This document shows positions 18,372 through 27,136 of a DNA stretch of 46,465 bases, piece by piece. This DNA comes from 4572-13 sp964594065 (GTDB lineage Bacteria; Planctomycetota; Phycisphaerae; Sedimentisphaerales; Anaerohalosphaeraceae): the NCBI GenBank assembly GCA_964594065.1, contig CAZQKX010000024.1, positions 1 to 46,465 on the forward strand. Reading direction: 5' to 3'. The notes beneath the pieces were generated by a model, which saw only the letters and a list, made by a program, of their open reading frames with translations, was not told the DNA's origin and made no database searches. Made by a program: the position numbers and the translations under genes. Position 1 is the first letter of the stretch; every line of letters starts with the position of its first letter.

Positions 18372-19214
18372 CTATTTCCACTGGAGGGGGTCAAGTTTGT
18401 AGTAGCTTTTCAGTTCTTCGTAGAGCTCCGGGTTGCGTTTGTGCATTTGTTTGGGCTTTTCAAAGAAGGCTTCGGTGGCGACGGCGAAGAACTCGGCGGG
18501 GTTGGTGGCGCCGTATTTGTTCAGGACCGACCGCCTCCGGCCGCGGGTTTTGCTGCAGAGCCGTTGGTATTCTTCGCTGAGTACCTGTGCCCAGCTTCGA
18601 TAGCAGGAACGATTTTCCAGGATGGGAGCCCCATCGGCATCGCCATCCTCCTGGTCGAGTTGATGGGCAAATTCGTGAAAGACGACGTTGCGGCCGTCCT
18701 GAATATTACGGGCGCCGCCGGTGACGCTGTCCCAGGTCAAAACAACGGGGCCGTTTTGCCATGATTCTCCGAGACGGACGCTTTTTCCTTCAATAATAAG
18801 CCCGCCATCGTTTTGCAGTCCTTTGGCAACATAGGTGTGCGGATAGACATAGATTGTTTTCAGTTTTGGATAAAAATTTGTTTTCCGGTTTAGCAGAAGC
18901 ATGCAGGCCTGCGCAGCAATGGTGACTTTTATCTCGTCGGTGATATCAAGTCCGCCGCAGCCAACAAAGGATTTTTCATCCAGAAAGACATTGATCAGTC
19001 CGTGCAACTGCTGTTTCAATTCCTCCGGCAGATGCTGATACATGGGCAGGTTCTTTTTTAATAAAGCAATGGACTCGTCTTTAAAAGGGGCAGCCATAAG
19101 AACGGCTCGTTGCTTGTCACGGAAATGTCTAAAGACAGATACAGTAAACCACAAGCCGACAAATCCGCAAACGAATATCGCAAGAATGATCAAAAATATC
19201 TGCATGGCTATCAT
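18372..19214 (-). CDS. mtfA: MtfA-type zinc peptidase with N-terminal membrane segment
   Basis: The protein contains HEFAHQLDQEDG, the HExxH zinc site in the form characteristic of MtfA (peptidase family M90), and a downstream FFAVATEAFFEKP segment that supplies the third ligand glutamate. In E. coli MtfA is a cytosolic peptidase that binds the glucose regulator Mlc. Here the chain starts with a clear hydrophobic segment (MQIFLIILAIFVCGFVGLW), so it is membrane anchored. The start is not settled: the ATG at 19214 overlaps the K+ channel stop (ATGA) but sits only two bases after GGAG, while an in-frame ATG at 19205 has better spacing. There is no Mlc-like gene in the window. Confidence 0.85.
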   Translation of the reverse strand: MIAMQIFLIILAIFVCGFVGLWFTVSVFRHFRDKQRAVLMAAPFKDESIALLKKNLPMYQHLPEELKQQLHGLINVFLDEKSFVGCGGLDITDEIKVTIAAQACMLLLNRKTNFYPKLKTIYVYPHTYVAKGLQNDGGLIIEGKSVRLGESWQNGPVVLTWDSVTGGARNIQDGRNVVFHEFAHQLDQEDGDADGAPILENRSCYRSWAQVLSEEYQRLCSKTRGRRRSVLNKYGATNPAEFFAVATEAFFEKPKQMHKRNPELYEELKSYYKLDPLQWK

Positions 19215-20056
19215 TTCTCCGTTTCTGCCAGTGATTGCCCGCATTTTTTGCAGAATACCGCATCGGGGTCGTGTTGTGCATGGCCGCAGGCGGGACAGGG
19301 CTTTGATGTTGTCTTTGCCGGCGTCTGTATGATCTGTGCGGTGACAATGCCGGTGGGTACGGCGATGATGGCATAGCCGAGCAGCATGACCATGGCTGCG
19401 AGCATCTTGCCCAATGGGGTCTGGGGGGAGATGTCACCATAGCCGACGGTTGTCAATGTGACAACGGCCCAGTAGATACTTTGCGGGATATTGGTAAATC
19501 CGTTATCCACATCAGGTTCATCGGCAGGGGGGCTTTCGATGGTGTACATGATGGCACCAATAATGACGACCAGTGTCAGTACAAAGCACAGGAAGACGAT
19601 GATTTTTTGCCGACTGGCGTACAGTGCCTGCCGGAGCAATTCGGCTTGCTTGACATGATTGCCCAGTTTAAGTACGCGAAAGACTCGCAGAACCCGAAGA
19701 ATACGGATTACTTTTAAGACGCTGAAACCGCCTGCCAGAATGCTTAGATAGGTCGGCAAAATCGCCAGCAGGTCGACGATGCCGAAAAAGCTGGTGGTGT
19801 AACGCCGTTTGGATGTGACACACATCAATCGCAGGATGTATTCAATTGTAAAAAGAAAGGTGAAGAACCATTCCAGGCCATATAGCAGTTTTTCATGTTT
19901 GTCGTGGACATCATCGATACTATCAAGCATGACCACGCTGATACTGGACAGAATACAAAGGATCAAAACGACGTCAAAGGCCTTGCCCGCAGGCGTATCG
20001 GCCTTAAAGATGATTTCGTATAATTGTGATTTCCACTGTGGGTCTCGCTCATTCAT
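19211..20056 (-). CDS. Voltage-gated potassium channel subunit with C-terminal zinc ribbon
   Basis: The hydrophobic core shows the six-segment Kv layout. S4 has arginines at every third residue (VIRILRVLRVFRVLK), and the pore loop carries the selectivity filter TLTTVGYGD. After S6 the chain ends in a short cytoplasmic tail with a double-cysteine zinc ribbon (CPACG ... CKKCG). The 281-residue length fits a bacterial Kv subunit that would assemble as a tetramer in the inner membrane. The gene overlaps the downstream mtfA by four bases, so the two proteins are probably made together. The zinc ribbon is an uncommon addition and could be a redox- or metal-responsive gate or an assembly device. Confidence 0.92.
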   Translation of the reverse strand: MNERDPQWKSQLYEIIFKADTPAGKAFDVVLILCILSSISVVMLDSIDDVHDKHEKLLYGLEWFFTFLFTIEYILRLMCVTSKRRYTTSFFGIVDLLAILPTYLSILAGGFSVLKVIRILRVLRVFRVLKLGNHVKQAELLRQALYASRQKIIVFLCFVLTLVVIIGAIMYTIESPPADEPDVDNGFTNIPQSIYWAVVTLTTVGYGDISPQTPLGKMLAAMVMLLGYAIIAVPTGIVTAQIIQTPAKTTSKPCPACGHAQHDPDAVFCKKCGQSLAETEK

Positions 20057-20271
20057 GATGCTGATTCTAACTGCAACAATGCCGATTGTAAATTATCTTT
20101 CCAATAAAGTGTTTTCTGTCGAGGATAAATCTTGTTTCAATGATTAAATTTCTTTTTTTTTATATTTTCTGTAACCTTTTTATCAATTCTGAGACTTAAC
20201 TTATAGGAAGGACTTGAGGGCTATGCTTGGGGTCTGTTTATGCCCGGTAGCCGTTTATTGAGATTTTCCTG

Positions 20272-20300
20272 TTGAGCCGATGGGTCCAATGTGATATAAC
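20272..20300 (+). promoter_or_regulatory. Probable sigma-70 promoter of the efflux operon
   Basis: TTGAGC (20272-20277) and TATAAC (20295-20300) are separated by 17 bases. The -10 element lies 46 bases before the first possible ATG of the efflux operon (20347). Confidence 0.5.
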
Positions 20301-20346
20301 TACAAATTCTAAAAGAAGATAGAACTTTAAGACAGAGAGTCGTTGA

Positions 20347-21960
20347 ATGCCGTTTTTACCGAGGAATATGAAACTTGTCTGCCGCGTTGCGGCGGCTGTT
20401 GGACTTTTATGGGCGTCCGGTTGTACGACGAAAGAGCAATACAAGCAGCAGGCGGATGAGGAAGTTTACAAAATACTGGACCAAAAGTGGCAAGACAGCT
20501 TTGGGTACAAGGCCAATTACAAGGTCATCGATGAAGAGCCGAATACTGTGGATGTGATAGCCATGGTTCCTCCATCGAAAACACTCAGCCAGGCTCAGGC
20601 GGTGTCGATTGCCACAAAGTATAATCGAGACTACCAAAGCCAAAAAGAATCGCTTTACCTTTCGGCCCTTGATTTGACATTGACGCGTCATGATTATGCC
20701 CGGCAGTGGTTCGGCACAATTGACGCGGTCTATGAAGCGTCTGATGGTACGGAAGAAACAACGTTGGATGCTGAAGGCGGTGTAAACCAGCAATTTCTCT
20801 TGGGCGACGGCATTCTTATCGGGGCGGGTCTGGCGGTGGATTGGACACGCTTTTTAGTGGGCGATCCGCAAACATCACTGGGGTCTGTGCTGAGTGCCAG
20901 CCTGGCCGCTCCGCTACTGGGAAGCGGTGCCGGCAAGGCCGCACGCGAAAATCTCACCCAGGCTGAACGCACTGTTTTGTATAACATCAGAACATTTAAT
21001 CGCTATCGTAAGACATTTGTGGTGTCGATCATATCGGATTATTATCGTGTTCTGCAGCAAAGAAACAGTGTCGACATTCAAAATGCAAGTTATCGGCGGC
21101 TTGTTGAATCGACCAATCAATTGCGTATGGAGGTTGAAGTGGGAAAACGGCCTGCATACGATTTTGGCGAGGCCAAACAGCGATTGCTTAGTGCTGAGCA
21201 GAATGTAGTGTCTGCCATTCAGCGGTATGAGCAGACGCTGGATAATTTCAAGATCAGGCTGGCATTGCCGACCGACACCGAAATCCGGTTGGACCCAAAC
21301 GAATTGAATATTCTGGAAGCCGTTGGGGTCGATCAGCCGGACTATTCGGCTGAAGACGCGATTCAGATGGCCCTCATCTGTCGATTGGATCTTGCCAATG
21401 TGCGGGATGGGCTGGACGATGTCGAAAGAAAATTGATTCTGGCCGCTGAAGGGTTGGGTCCGCAGGTAGATTTAGTTGCCTCAGCGGAGATTAGTTCTAC
21501 TCCGGATACCGAAATGACCCGACTGCGATTTCATGAGGGGACGTACTCATTGGGCATCACGGCGGATTTACCGCTGGATCGCAAGGAAGAACGAAATGCG
21601 TATCGTGAATCGTTGATTACCGTACGAAGGCGTCAGCGTAATTACGATGAAGAGATTGATAACATCAAACTTCAGGTCCGTGCATCCTATCGAAACCTGG
21701 TAGAGACGGCTGAGAGTTATCGCATTCAGAAAATGGGACTGGAACTGGCACAAAAACGTGTGGAAGTCGCAAAACTCTCACTGCAGTACGGTCGCGGAAC
21801 GGTTCGGCTTCTGTTGGATTCTGAAGACGCCCTGGTGCAAGCGCAGGACGATGTATTGGGCGCATTGGTTGATCATATGATCGCAAAATTAAGCTTTTTC
21901 CGGGATGTCGGCATCCTGCGTGTACAACCGGATGGAATGTGGGAACAGGCGAAAACATGA
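20347..21960 (+). CDS. TolC-family outer-membrane efflux lipoprotein
   Basis: The N-terminus holds a lipoprotein signal ending WASGC. The rest is mostly long alpha-helix with two OEP-like repeats (for example the ARENLTQAERTVLYNIRTF and LQVRASYRNLVETAESY regions), as in TolC-type proteins that form the trans-periplasmic tunnel. Length is 537 residues from 20347. An in-frame ATG at 20368 starts directly at the signal peptide (MKLVCRVAAAVG) and may be the true start. Its stop overlaps the adaptor gene start (ATGA at 21957), so the genes are coupled. Together with the following genes it would make a MacAB-TolC-like pump. Confidence 0.88.
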   Translation: MPFLPRNMKLVCRVAAAVGLLWASGCTTKEQYKQQADEEVYKILDQKWQDSFGYKANYKVIDEEPNTVDVIAMVPPSKTLSQAQAVSIATKYNRDYQSQKESLYLSALDLTLTRHDYARQWFGTIDAVYEASDGTEETTLDAEGGVNQQFLLGDGILIGAGLAVDWTRFLVGDPQTSLGSVLSASLAAPLLGSGAGKAARENLTQAERTVLYNIRTFNRYRKTFVVSIISDYYRVLQQRNSVDIQNASYRRLVESTNQLRMEVEVGKRPAYDFGEAKQRLLSAEQNVVSAIQRYEQTLDNFKIRLALPTDTEIRLDPNELNILEAVGVDQPDYSAEDAIQMALICRLDLANVRDGLDDVERKLILAAEGLGPQVDLVASAEISSTPDTEMTRLRFHEGTYSLGITADLPLDRKEERNAYRESLITVRRRQRNYDEEIDNIKLQVRASYRNLVETAESYRIQKMGLELAQKRVEVAKLSLQYGRGTVRLLLDSEDALVQAQDDVLGALVDHMIAKLSFFRDVGILRVQPDGMWEQAKT

Positions 21961-23858
21961 ATACAGGCAAAGATGAAAATTCGATAATGACAGGCAAAAC
22001 CAAAAAAAACACTCCGAAAGTGCCTCGTCCCAAACAAAAGGGGCGTTGGGTGATCGTTCTTCTGATTGCGGTGATCGTGGTGATATCCATATTATTTGCG
22101 ACTGCCAAAAGCGGATCGGATGTTGCTGATGCGCAGACCGTTCCGGTTCTCCGAGGTGATCTGATCGTCACGGTTACCGAAAGCGGCAGCATCAGGGCAA
22201 AGGATTCGATACAGTACAAATGCCGGGTTGAACGAAGGCGGGGCGGTGAAGTGACTATCCTGGACATTGTGCCGCCTGGGACCTATGTCACGCAAAAAGA
22301 TGTTGATGCGGGAATGGTTCTTGTGGAGTTGGATTCATCCAGTTTGAAAGACAAACTGCAGGAAGAGGAAATGGAACTGGCCGGCGATCAGGAAAATTAT
22401 ACGGCAACAAAAGAAGCTTATGACATTCGCGTGATCCAGAACGAAAGTGACGTTGCTACGGCTCGGTTGAGAGTGCGTTTTGCATTGATGGATATTGAGA
22501 AATATCTTGGTAAGGAACTGGCACAGCGGATGACCGCCGATATTGGCAGAGCGGATGATCTGACTGAGCATGTTGCTCCGTTTTTAGAGCAGGTCAAAAA
22601 TGAGCCGAATTTGTTAGAGGGCTCATCAGCCGGACAGGAACTGAAAAAACTGCGGGATGAAATTGTGCTGGCAGAGGGCAATCTCAAAACTGCTGAGGAT
22701 ACGCTGGCCGGTTCGGAAAAATTGCATGAAGCAGCCTATGTTTCTGACCTTGAGTTGGAGAGGGACCGACTCAGTGTTACCAGCCGACAATTTTCACAGC
22801 AGAATGCCGGTGTGAATTTGGAACTGTTCCTCAGTTATGATTTTCCAAAGAATGCCGAACAAGGTCTCAGTGACTATATCGAGGCCGGCCGCGAACTGGA
22901 ACGGACTTTTGCCGAATGCCGGTCACGATTGGCACAGGCACAGGCCAGCCTCAGTAACGCTGAGGAGAGATTCAAACGCCAAAGCAATTATGTCAACGAA
23001 CTCAAGCAGCAGATTGAATACTGTACCATTCGGGCAATCGCGCCCGGCCTGGTAATATACGGCGAAGGGGGAAGTTCTGACAGATTTCGGGCATTTCGAG
23101 GGGGAGGGGCAGGGATTATCGCTAAGGGCGAAGTGGTTTATGAAGGCCAGACCATTATCTCTATGCCGGATACGGCAGCCATGATCGCAGAAGTGAGCGT
23201 CCACGAAACAGAAGTCGATAAAGTTCGCCCGGACCAACCCGTAAAAATTGTCATGGATGCCTTTCCTGATAAGGTCTTAAAAGGCCGGGTACTTGAGGTT
23301 GCGCCGCTACCGGACCAGCAGCGAGGATGGATGAATCCCGACCTGAAGGTTTATGAGACATTGATCACTATCGACGGAACCCATGATTTCCTGAGAACCC
23401 GCATGTCATGTAAGACAGAAATACTTGTCAGAAGACTGAATCGTGTGTTGCTCGTACCTATTCAGGTCGTGGCCAACCGCGGCGGCCATAAAGTCTGTTA
23501 TGTTGCCACATCTTCGGGTTCCAAAGAACGCCAGGTCACGACCGGAGCTTTTACCGATACGCTTGTACAAATTATTGGTGGTCTGGAAGAAGGTGAAGAG
23601 GTTCTGTTAAATCCCCCATTATTCGAAGATGTCTCCGGCGAACCTGCATTCCTGCGGCAACAGCAGGGCTGGGACAGCAATCCGGGCGCCAATGTTGATA
23701 CCAAATCCGAACCATCAACTTCCGGCAGAGGTGACCAAACGCAGCGTCCCAAACAACGTCCGCAAAAGGGCGAAAGACCTCAAGGAAAAGAAGCCGGCCG
23801 CAAAGGTCCCGGAAAACGCCCGGCAACAACAGAGACCCCGACCGAGTCGAAAAAGTGA
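21957..23858 (+). CDS. MacA/HlyD-type periplasmic adaptor
   Basis: The ATG at 21957 overlaps the stop of the TolC-like gene. A basic N-terminus and one membrane segment (about 32-53) anchor the protein in the inner membrane. A lipoyl-like half (VTVTESGSIRAKDSI) is followed by a long coiled-coil hairpin (about 130-350) that is much extended compared with the usual adaptor. The second lipoyl half (YCTIRAIAPGLVIY) and beta-barrel and membrane-proximal domains come next. The last 60 residues are a basic, low-complexity tail rich in Q, R, P, G and K. Length is 633 residues, longer than the usual 370-450. The role is to bridge the ABC permease to the TolC-like tunnel. Confidence 0.87.
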   Translation: MNTGKDENSIMTGKTKKNTPKVPRPKQKGRWVIVLLIAVIVVISILFATAKSGSDVADAQTVPVLRGDLIVTVTESGSIRAKDSIQYKCRVERRRGGEVTILDIVPPGTYVTQKDVDAGMVLVELDSSSLKDKLQEEEMELAGDQENYTATKEAYDIRVIQNESDVATARLRVRFALMDIEKYLGKELAQRMTADIGRADDLTEHVAPFLEQVKNEPNLLEGSSAGQELKKLRDEIVLAEGNLKTAEDTLAGSEKLHEAAYVSDLELERDRLSVTSRQFSQQNAGVNLELFLSYDFPKNAEQGLSDYIEAGRELERTFAECRSRLAQAQASLSNAEERFKRQSNYVNELKQQIEYCTIRAIAPGLVIYGEGGSSDRFRAFRGGGAGIIAKGEVVYEGQTIISMPDTAAMIAEVSVHETEVDKVRPDQPVKIVMDAFPDKVLKGRVLEVAPLPDQQRGWMNPDLKVYETLITIDGTHDFLRTRMSCKTEILVRRLNRVLLVPIQVVANRGGHKVCYVATSSGSKERQVTTGAFTDTLVQIIGGLEEGEEVLLNPPLFEDVSGEPAFLRQQQGWDSNPGANVDTKSEPSTSGRGDQTQRPKQRPQKGERPQGKEAGRKGPGKRPATTETPTESKK

Positions 23859-23873
23859 GGCAGGCATAATAGC

Positions 23874-24602
23874 ATGATCAATGCAGGAAATAATCAAAAT
23901 GCTGCCCATGGCGATGCCATTTTAGTCATGGAGCAGTTGTGTAAGAACTATCAACTCGGCAGCGTTGAGCTGCGCGTACTTCGCGATATTGATATTACGA
24001 TTAACAGCGGCGAATATGTTGCGATCATGGGCCCCAGCGGCTCCGGCAAATCGACATTACTTAATATGATCGGCTGCCTGGACCGGCCGACCAGTGGAAG
24101 CTACAGGCTGGGAGTCCAGGATGTTTCACAGCTCGAAGATGATGACTTGTCAGCCATTCGCGGGGCTCGTATTGGATTTGTTTTTCAATCGTTTAATCTG
24201 ATCGCTCAGCTTAATGTGATCGAGAATATCGAGATTCCCATGTTTTATCAAAACTATGGCGAAGTGGAAAGTACGAAGCGCGCCATGGAACTGGCTGCTA
24301 TGGTGGGGCTTGGTGACAGGATGAAACACCGCCCCTCGGAACTTAGCGGTGGTCAGCAGCAGCGTGTCGCGATCGCCCGTGCACTGGCCAATGATCCGCT
24401 GATCATTCTGGCTGATGAGCCAACCGGTAACCTCGATTCCGGTAGCGGTGCCGATATTCTGGAAATACTGGATCGCCTGCACCGCGAAGGAAAAACGCTT
24501 ATCGTGGTGACACACGATGAGCAGATTGCCACACGTGCCGGGCGGATTATCCGGCTGTTCGACGGTTACGTCTCAGAAGATACTTATAACCACAAGGGAT
24601 AG
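23874..24602 (+). CDS. MacB/LolD-type ABC transporter ATPase
   Basis: The nucleotide-binding domain is complete: Walker A GPSGSGKST, Q-loop in FVFQSFNLI, signature LSGGQQQRVAIARAL, Walker B ILADEPTGNLDS, and switch histidine in VVTHD. Length (242 residues) and the NLDS/FNLI motifs match the MacB/LolD/FtsE branch that drives mechanotransmission rather than substrate translocation across the inner membrane. It lies 15 bases after the adaptor and six bases before its permease. Confidence 0.95.
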   Translation: MINAGNNQNAAHGDAILVMEQLCKNYQLGSVELRVLRDIDITINSGEYVAIMGPSGSGKSTLLNMIGCLDRPTSGSYRLGVQDVSQLEDDDLSAIRGARIGFVFQSFNLIAQLNVIENIEIPMFYQNYGEVESTKRAMELAAMVGLGDRMKHRPSELSGGQQQRVAIARALANDPLIILADEPTGNLDSGSGADILEILDRLHREGKTLIVVTHDEQIATRAGRIIRLFDGYVSEDTYNHKG

Positions 24603-24608
24603 CAACGC

Positions 24609-25907
24609 ATGTTTTTGTTTCGTTTTAAACGTACATTGAAACTTGGAGTTAAAAGCCTGTGGATGCATCGCCTGCGATCCACCCTGACGATGTTGGGGAT
24701 TATCTTCGGCGTTTCTTCCGTGGTTGCCATGCTGGCGATAGGAGAAGGCGCCAGCCGTGATGCGCAGGAAAAGATATCGCAATTGGGCAGCCGGAATATC
24801 ATTGTCAAGACTATTCCGCCTCCTGAAGACAAGTCCTCCGTCGGCCAACAGCAGACGTTAAAGGAATATGGTTTGACGTATGATGATGCGGAACGTTTCC
24901 GCGGCGCGATCCCGAATGTCCGGGTGCTGGTGCCGAACCGCCGCGTGTCCGAACAAGCCCTGTATCGAAATAGCCGCATCTCAATCGAAGTTATTGGAAC
25001 GGTTCCCTGGTATCCTGAAATCTCGTCACTGCGGGTCATATACGGCCGTTTTATTACAAGCATCGATACCCATTACAAACAAGCGGTATGCGTGATCGAT
25101 GAGTCCGTCCGCAAAGAGTTGTTCGCCTTTGATGATCCGTTAAGCCAGAGTGTTAAGGTCGGCGGGGACTATTATCGGGTCGTTGGGATTGCAACGGCAC
25201 TGAAAAATGCGTCTATAGAGGAATTTGATCGGCAGGAAAAGTCCGGCAATAACGGCGGCGGAGCCAATGTTGGTAAAATATATATTCCGCTGACGACGGC
25301 CCGTACCCGTTTTGGGGAAATGTCGATACAGGTAGGAACCAGCGGTGCCCGTCTTGAACGGGTAGAATTGCAGGAGATCATCATTCAGACACGTACGATT
25401 GATCAGGTATTATCCACCCGACGCAGTGTCCAGACAGTTTTGTCGCGTTTTCATAAAAAGAACGATTACGAAATCGTCGTTCCGCTCGAACTGATGAAGC
25501 GGGCAAAAGATGTTCAGCGGATTTTTACAATCGTACTGGGATCCATTGCTGCAATTTCTCTGTTGGTTGGTGGGATCGGGATCATGAATATCATGATGGC
25601 GACGGTCAGTGAACGCACGCGAGAGATTGGAATTCGCCGGGCTTTAGGAGCAAGAAAAAGGGATATTATTCTCCAATTTCTTTCTGAAACGCTGATCCTG
25701 ACGCTTTGCGGCGGCATCCTGGGCATGGCCGTTGGTTCCCTGATCCCGGCTTTGGTCACCTACTTCGGCCAGATGCGTACGGTCATCACTCCCGGTTCGC
25801 TGGTGATGGCTTTCGGTATCAGTGCCGCAGTGGGAATTGCCTTTGGGATCTATCCGGCGTATCGGGCCGCCAACATGGATCCCATCGAATCGCTTCGCCA
25901 TGAATAG
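24609..25907 (+). CDS. MacB-like ABC permease
   Basis: The first membrane segment (about 22-45) is followed by a large periplasmic domain of about 230 residues, then three C-terminal membrane segments carrying the FtsX-family core (GGIGIMNIMMATVSERTREI and GIRRALGA, ending in YPAYRAANMDPIESLRHE). The separate ATPase and permease genes differ from fused E. coli MacB. The last 89 bases overlap the 3' end of the opposite-strand TraX-like gene. With the upstream genes it completes an efflux pump for peptides, lipids or antibiotics; the substrate cannot be read from sequence. Confidence 0.94.
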   Translation: MFLFRFKRTLKLGVKSLWMHRLRSTLTMLGIIFGVSSVVAMLAIGEGASRDAQEKISQLGSRNIIVKTIPPPEDKSSVGQQQTLKEYGLTYDDAERFRGAIPNVRVLVPNRRVSEQALYRNSRISIEVIGTVPWYPEISSLRVIYGRFITSIDTHYKQAVCVIDESVRKELFAFDDPLSQSVKVGGDYYRVVGIATALKNASIEEFDRQEKSGNNGGGANVGKIYIPLTTARTRFGEMSIQVGTSGARLERVELQEIIIQTRTIDQVLSTRRSVQTVLSRFHKKNDYEIVVPLELMKRAKDVQRIFTIVLGSIAAISLLVGGIGIMNIMMATVSERTREIGIRRALGARKRDIILQFLSETLILTLCGGILGMAVGSLIPALVTYFGQMRTVITPGSLVMAFGISAAVGIAFGIYPAYRAANMDPIESLRHE

Positions 25908-26676
25908 AGGCAATTAAGGAGGAATAGGGTAAAGCGCTTTCACCATAATATTCATTCCATTCTTCTGGCCAATCGTCTTCATAGGGGGTATTGTATGGAG
26001 CAGCGTCCCGGCCGGGGAAGAAAAAAAAGACCGTCGCAAGGATTATCAAGTGTCCCGGATAAAAATAGCGGTACAGGTATTTGTTCGGTCGAGGCGCCTT
26101 CATGCCTTCGATAAATGGTACACAGACTGCCAGTATCTGCCGCCAATGTAAGCCCGAGGCGATAAGGATATAGGTATATACACTGGTCAGGATGGCGAAT
26201 GAAAAGCGTTGCATCATCTTATCATGAAGGTAATAGAAGATAAACAGTGACAGGTACAAATACCAACTGTATGAAACCGGAATGAACATCATCATCAGTC
26301 CAATGACGGCTTTGAGCCAATTGCGCCGGCCGATGGCGTCGGTTGTCCAGTAAAAAATGACGAAGCCAAAGATGATATTGAGCTGTATGTCTCTAAAAAG
26401 ATACTGGTAGGGGATTTGAGAGACTGCCGCCAGGATCAGCAGACGCTGGAGATTGACTTGATTGGTCCGGATCGTCATGACAAAAAGAATCGAATACAGC
26501 GGCATTGCCAGTCGGCCCGCATAGCGGAATACGGGGATGTTATATAAATATCCGATATGATCCAAAAGCATCGTAATGATCGCCAGCCATTGATAGGCAT
26601 TGCGCAATGTCAGGGGTTCTTTGCCGGTTGTCTGTGTGACGCTATTGCTCAAGCTGATGTACCTGCCAGGTTTCAT
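25819..26676 (-). CDS. TraX-like multi-spanning membrane protein
   Basis: Several hydrophobic segments follow the pattern of the TraX family, starting with a motif LAIITMLLDHIGYL and a second RLAMPLYSILF, both typical of the family founded by the F-pilin acetylase TraX. The chain has about seven or eight membrane segments to residue 225. The last 60 residues are soluble and acidic (EDDWPEEWNEYYGE), and the final 29 are read from the strand opposite the end of the ABC permease gene. No conjugation genes are nearby, so an acyltransferase role on a cell-surface substrate is more likely than pilin acetylation. The start at 26676 overlaps the end of the upstream carbonic-anhydrase-like gene by 35 bases. 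Confidence 0.72.
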   Translation of the reverse strand: MKPGRYISLSNSVTQTTGKEPLTLRNAYQWLAIITMLLDHIGYLYNIPVFRYAGRLAMPLYSILFVMTIRTNQVNLQRLLILAAVSQIPYQYLFRDIQLNIIFGFVIFYWTTDAIGRRNWLKAVIGLMMMFIPVSYSWYLYLSLFIFYYLHDKMMQRFSFAILTSVYTYILIASGLHWRQILAVCVPFIEGMKAPRPNKYLYRYFYPGHLIILATVFFFFPGRDAAPYNTPYEDDWPEEWNEYYGESALPYSSLIASIHGEAIRWDPCWRPDTPDRSQRQFPLRH

Positions 26677-27019
26677 CGATCCAGAGGGCGATCACGTTTA
26701 CATTCGGATAGCTTTCCTGCAAAAAGATGGTGGCTCGTTCAAGCTGCTGATTTTGTATTTCGTCGTTGACTGGGTTGCCGGCACAATCGGCATGTGCACA
26801 GATAGCAATTGTGTTGCTGTTATGCTTCTGGATAGAGATATTGATACGTGTGAAGATCGAATTTAAAATTGCCAGATCAGCGACTGCAGCAAAGATGTGC
26901 ACCGGTCCCGCCTCGGTGATCGAATCAACATAGTCAATGCCGAATTGCTCCTTCAGGTAGTTGATAACAGGCAATTGAACGCGTCCGTCCATACAGTTAA
27001 TAGCCGTGCAGAATGACAT
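26642..27019 (-). CDS. Small beta-carbonic-anhydrase-like protein
   Basis: The 125-residue protein has the two ligand motifs of the beta-carbonic-anhydrase fold, CMDGR near the N-terminus (Cys-9, Asp-11) and HADC about 70 residues later, as C-x-D-x-R and H-x-x-C. It is much shorter than classic beta-carbonic anhydrases (about 200 residues) and belongs with small proteins of this fold whose activity is not established. CAGGAG precedes the start by eight bases. It is the first gene of a two-gene minus-strand operon with the TraX-like gene. Confidence 0.7.
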   Translation of the reverse strand: MSFCTAINCMDGRVQLPVINYLKEQFGIDYVDSITEAGPVHIFAAVADLAILNSIFTRINISIQKHNSNTIAICAHADCAGNPVNDEIQNQQLERATIFLQESYPNVNVIALWIDETWQVHQLEQ

Positions 27020-27057
27020 ACGATGGTCTCCTGTATTCTTTAATCTCTTATTGTGGG

Positions 27058-27086
27058 ATTATACTTGACGGGACTGGGAATTTAAA
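27058..27086 (-). promoter_or_regulatory. Probable promoter for the carbonic-anhydrase-like/TraX operon
   Basis: On the minus strand a perfect TATAAT (27063-27058) lies 17 bases after TTTAAA (27086-27081), about 39 bases before the start codon at 27019. The -10 is strong and the -35 is weak. Confidence 0.5.
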
Positions 27087-27092
27087 TAAACT
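27065..27092 (+). promoter_or_regulatory. Possible promoter for dprA
   Basis: TTGACG (27065-27070) is followed after 16 bases by TAAACT (27087-27092), 44 bases before the dprA start. It overlaps the opposite-strand promoter at 27058-27086, so the two could compete for polymerase. The -10 is a poor match. Confidence 0.3.
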
Positions 27093-27136
27093 TTTTAAAG
27101 AAAAGTGGAAATGGGCTTAAATGGAGACTTCTGCTT

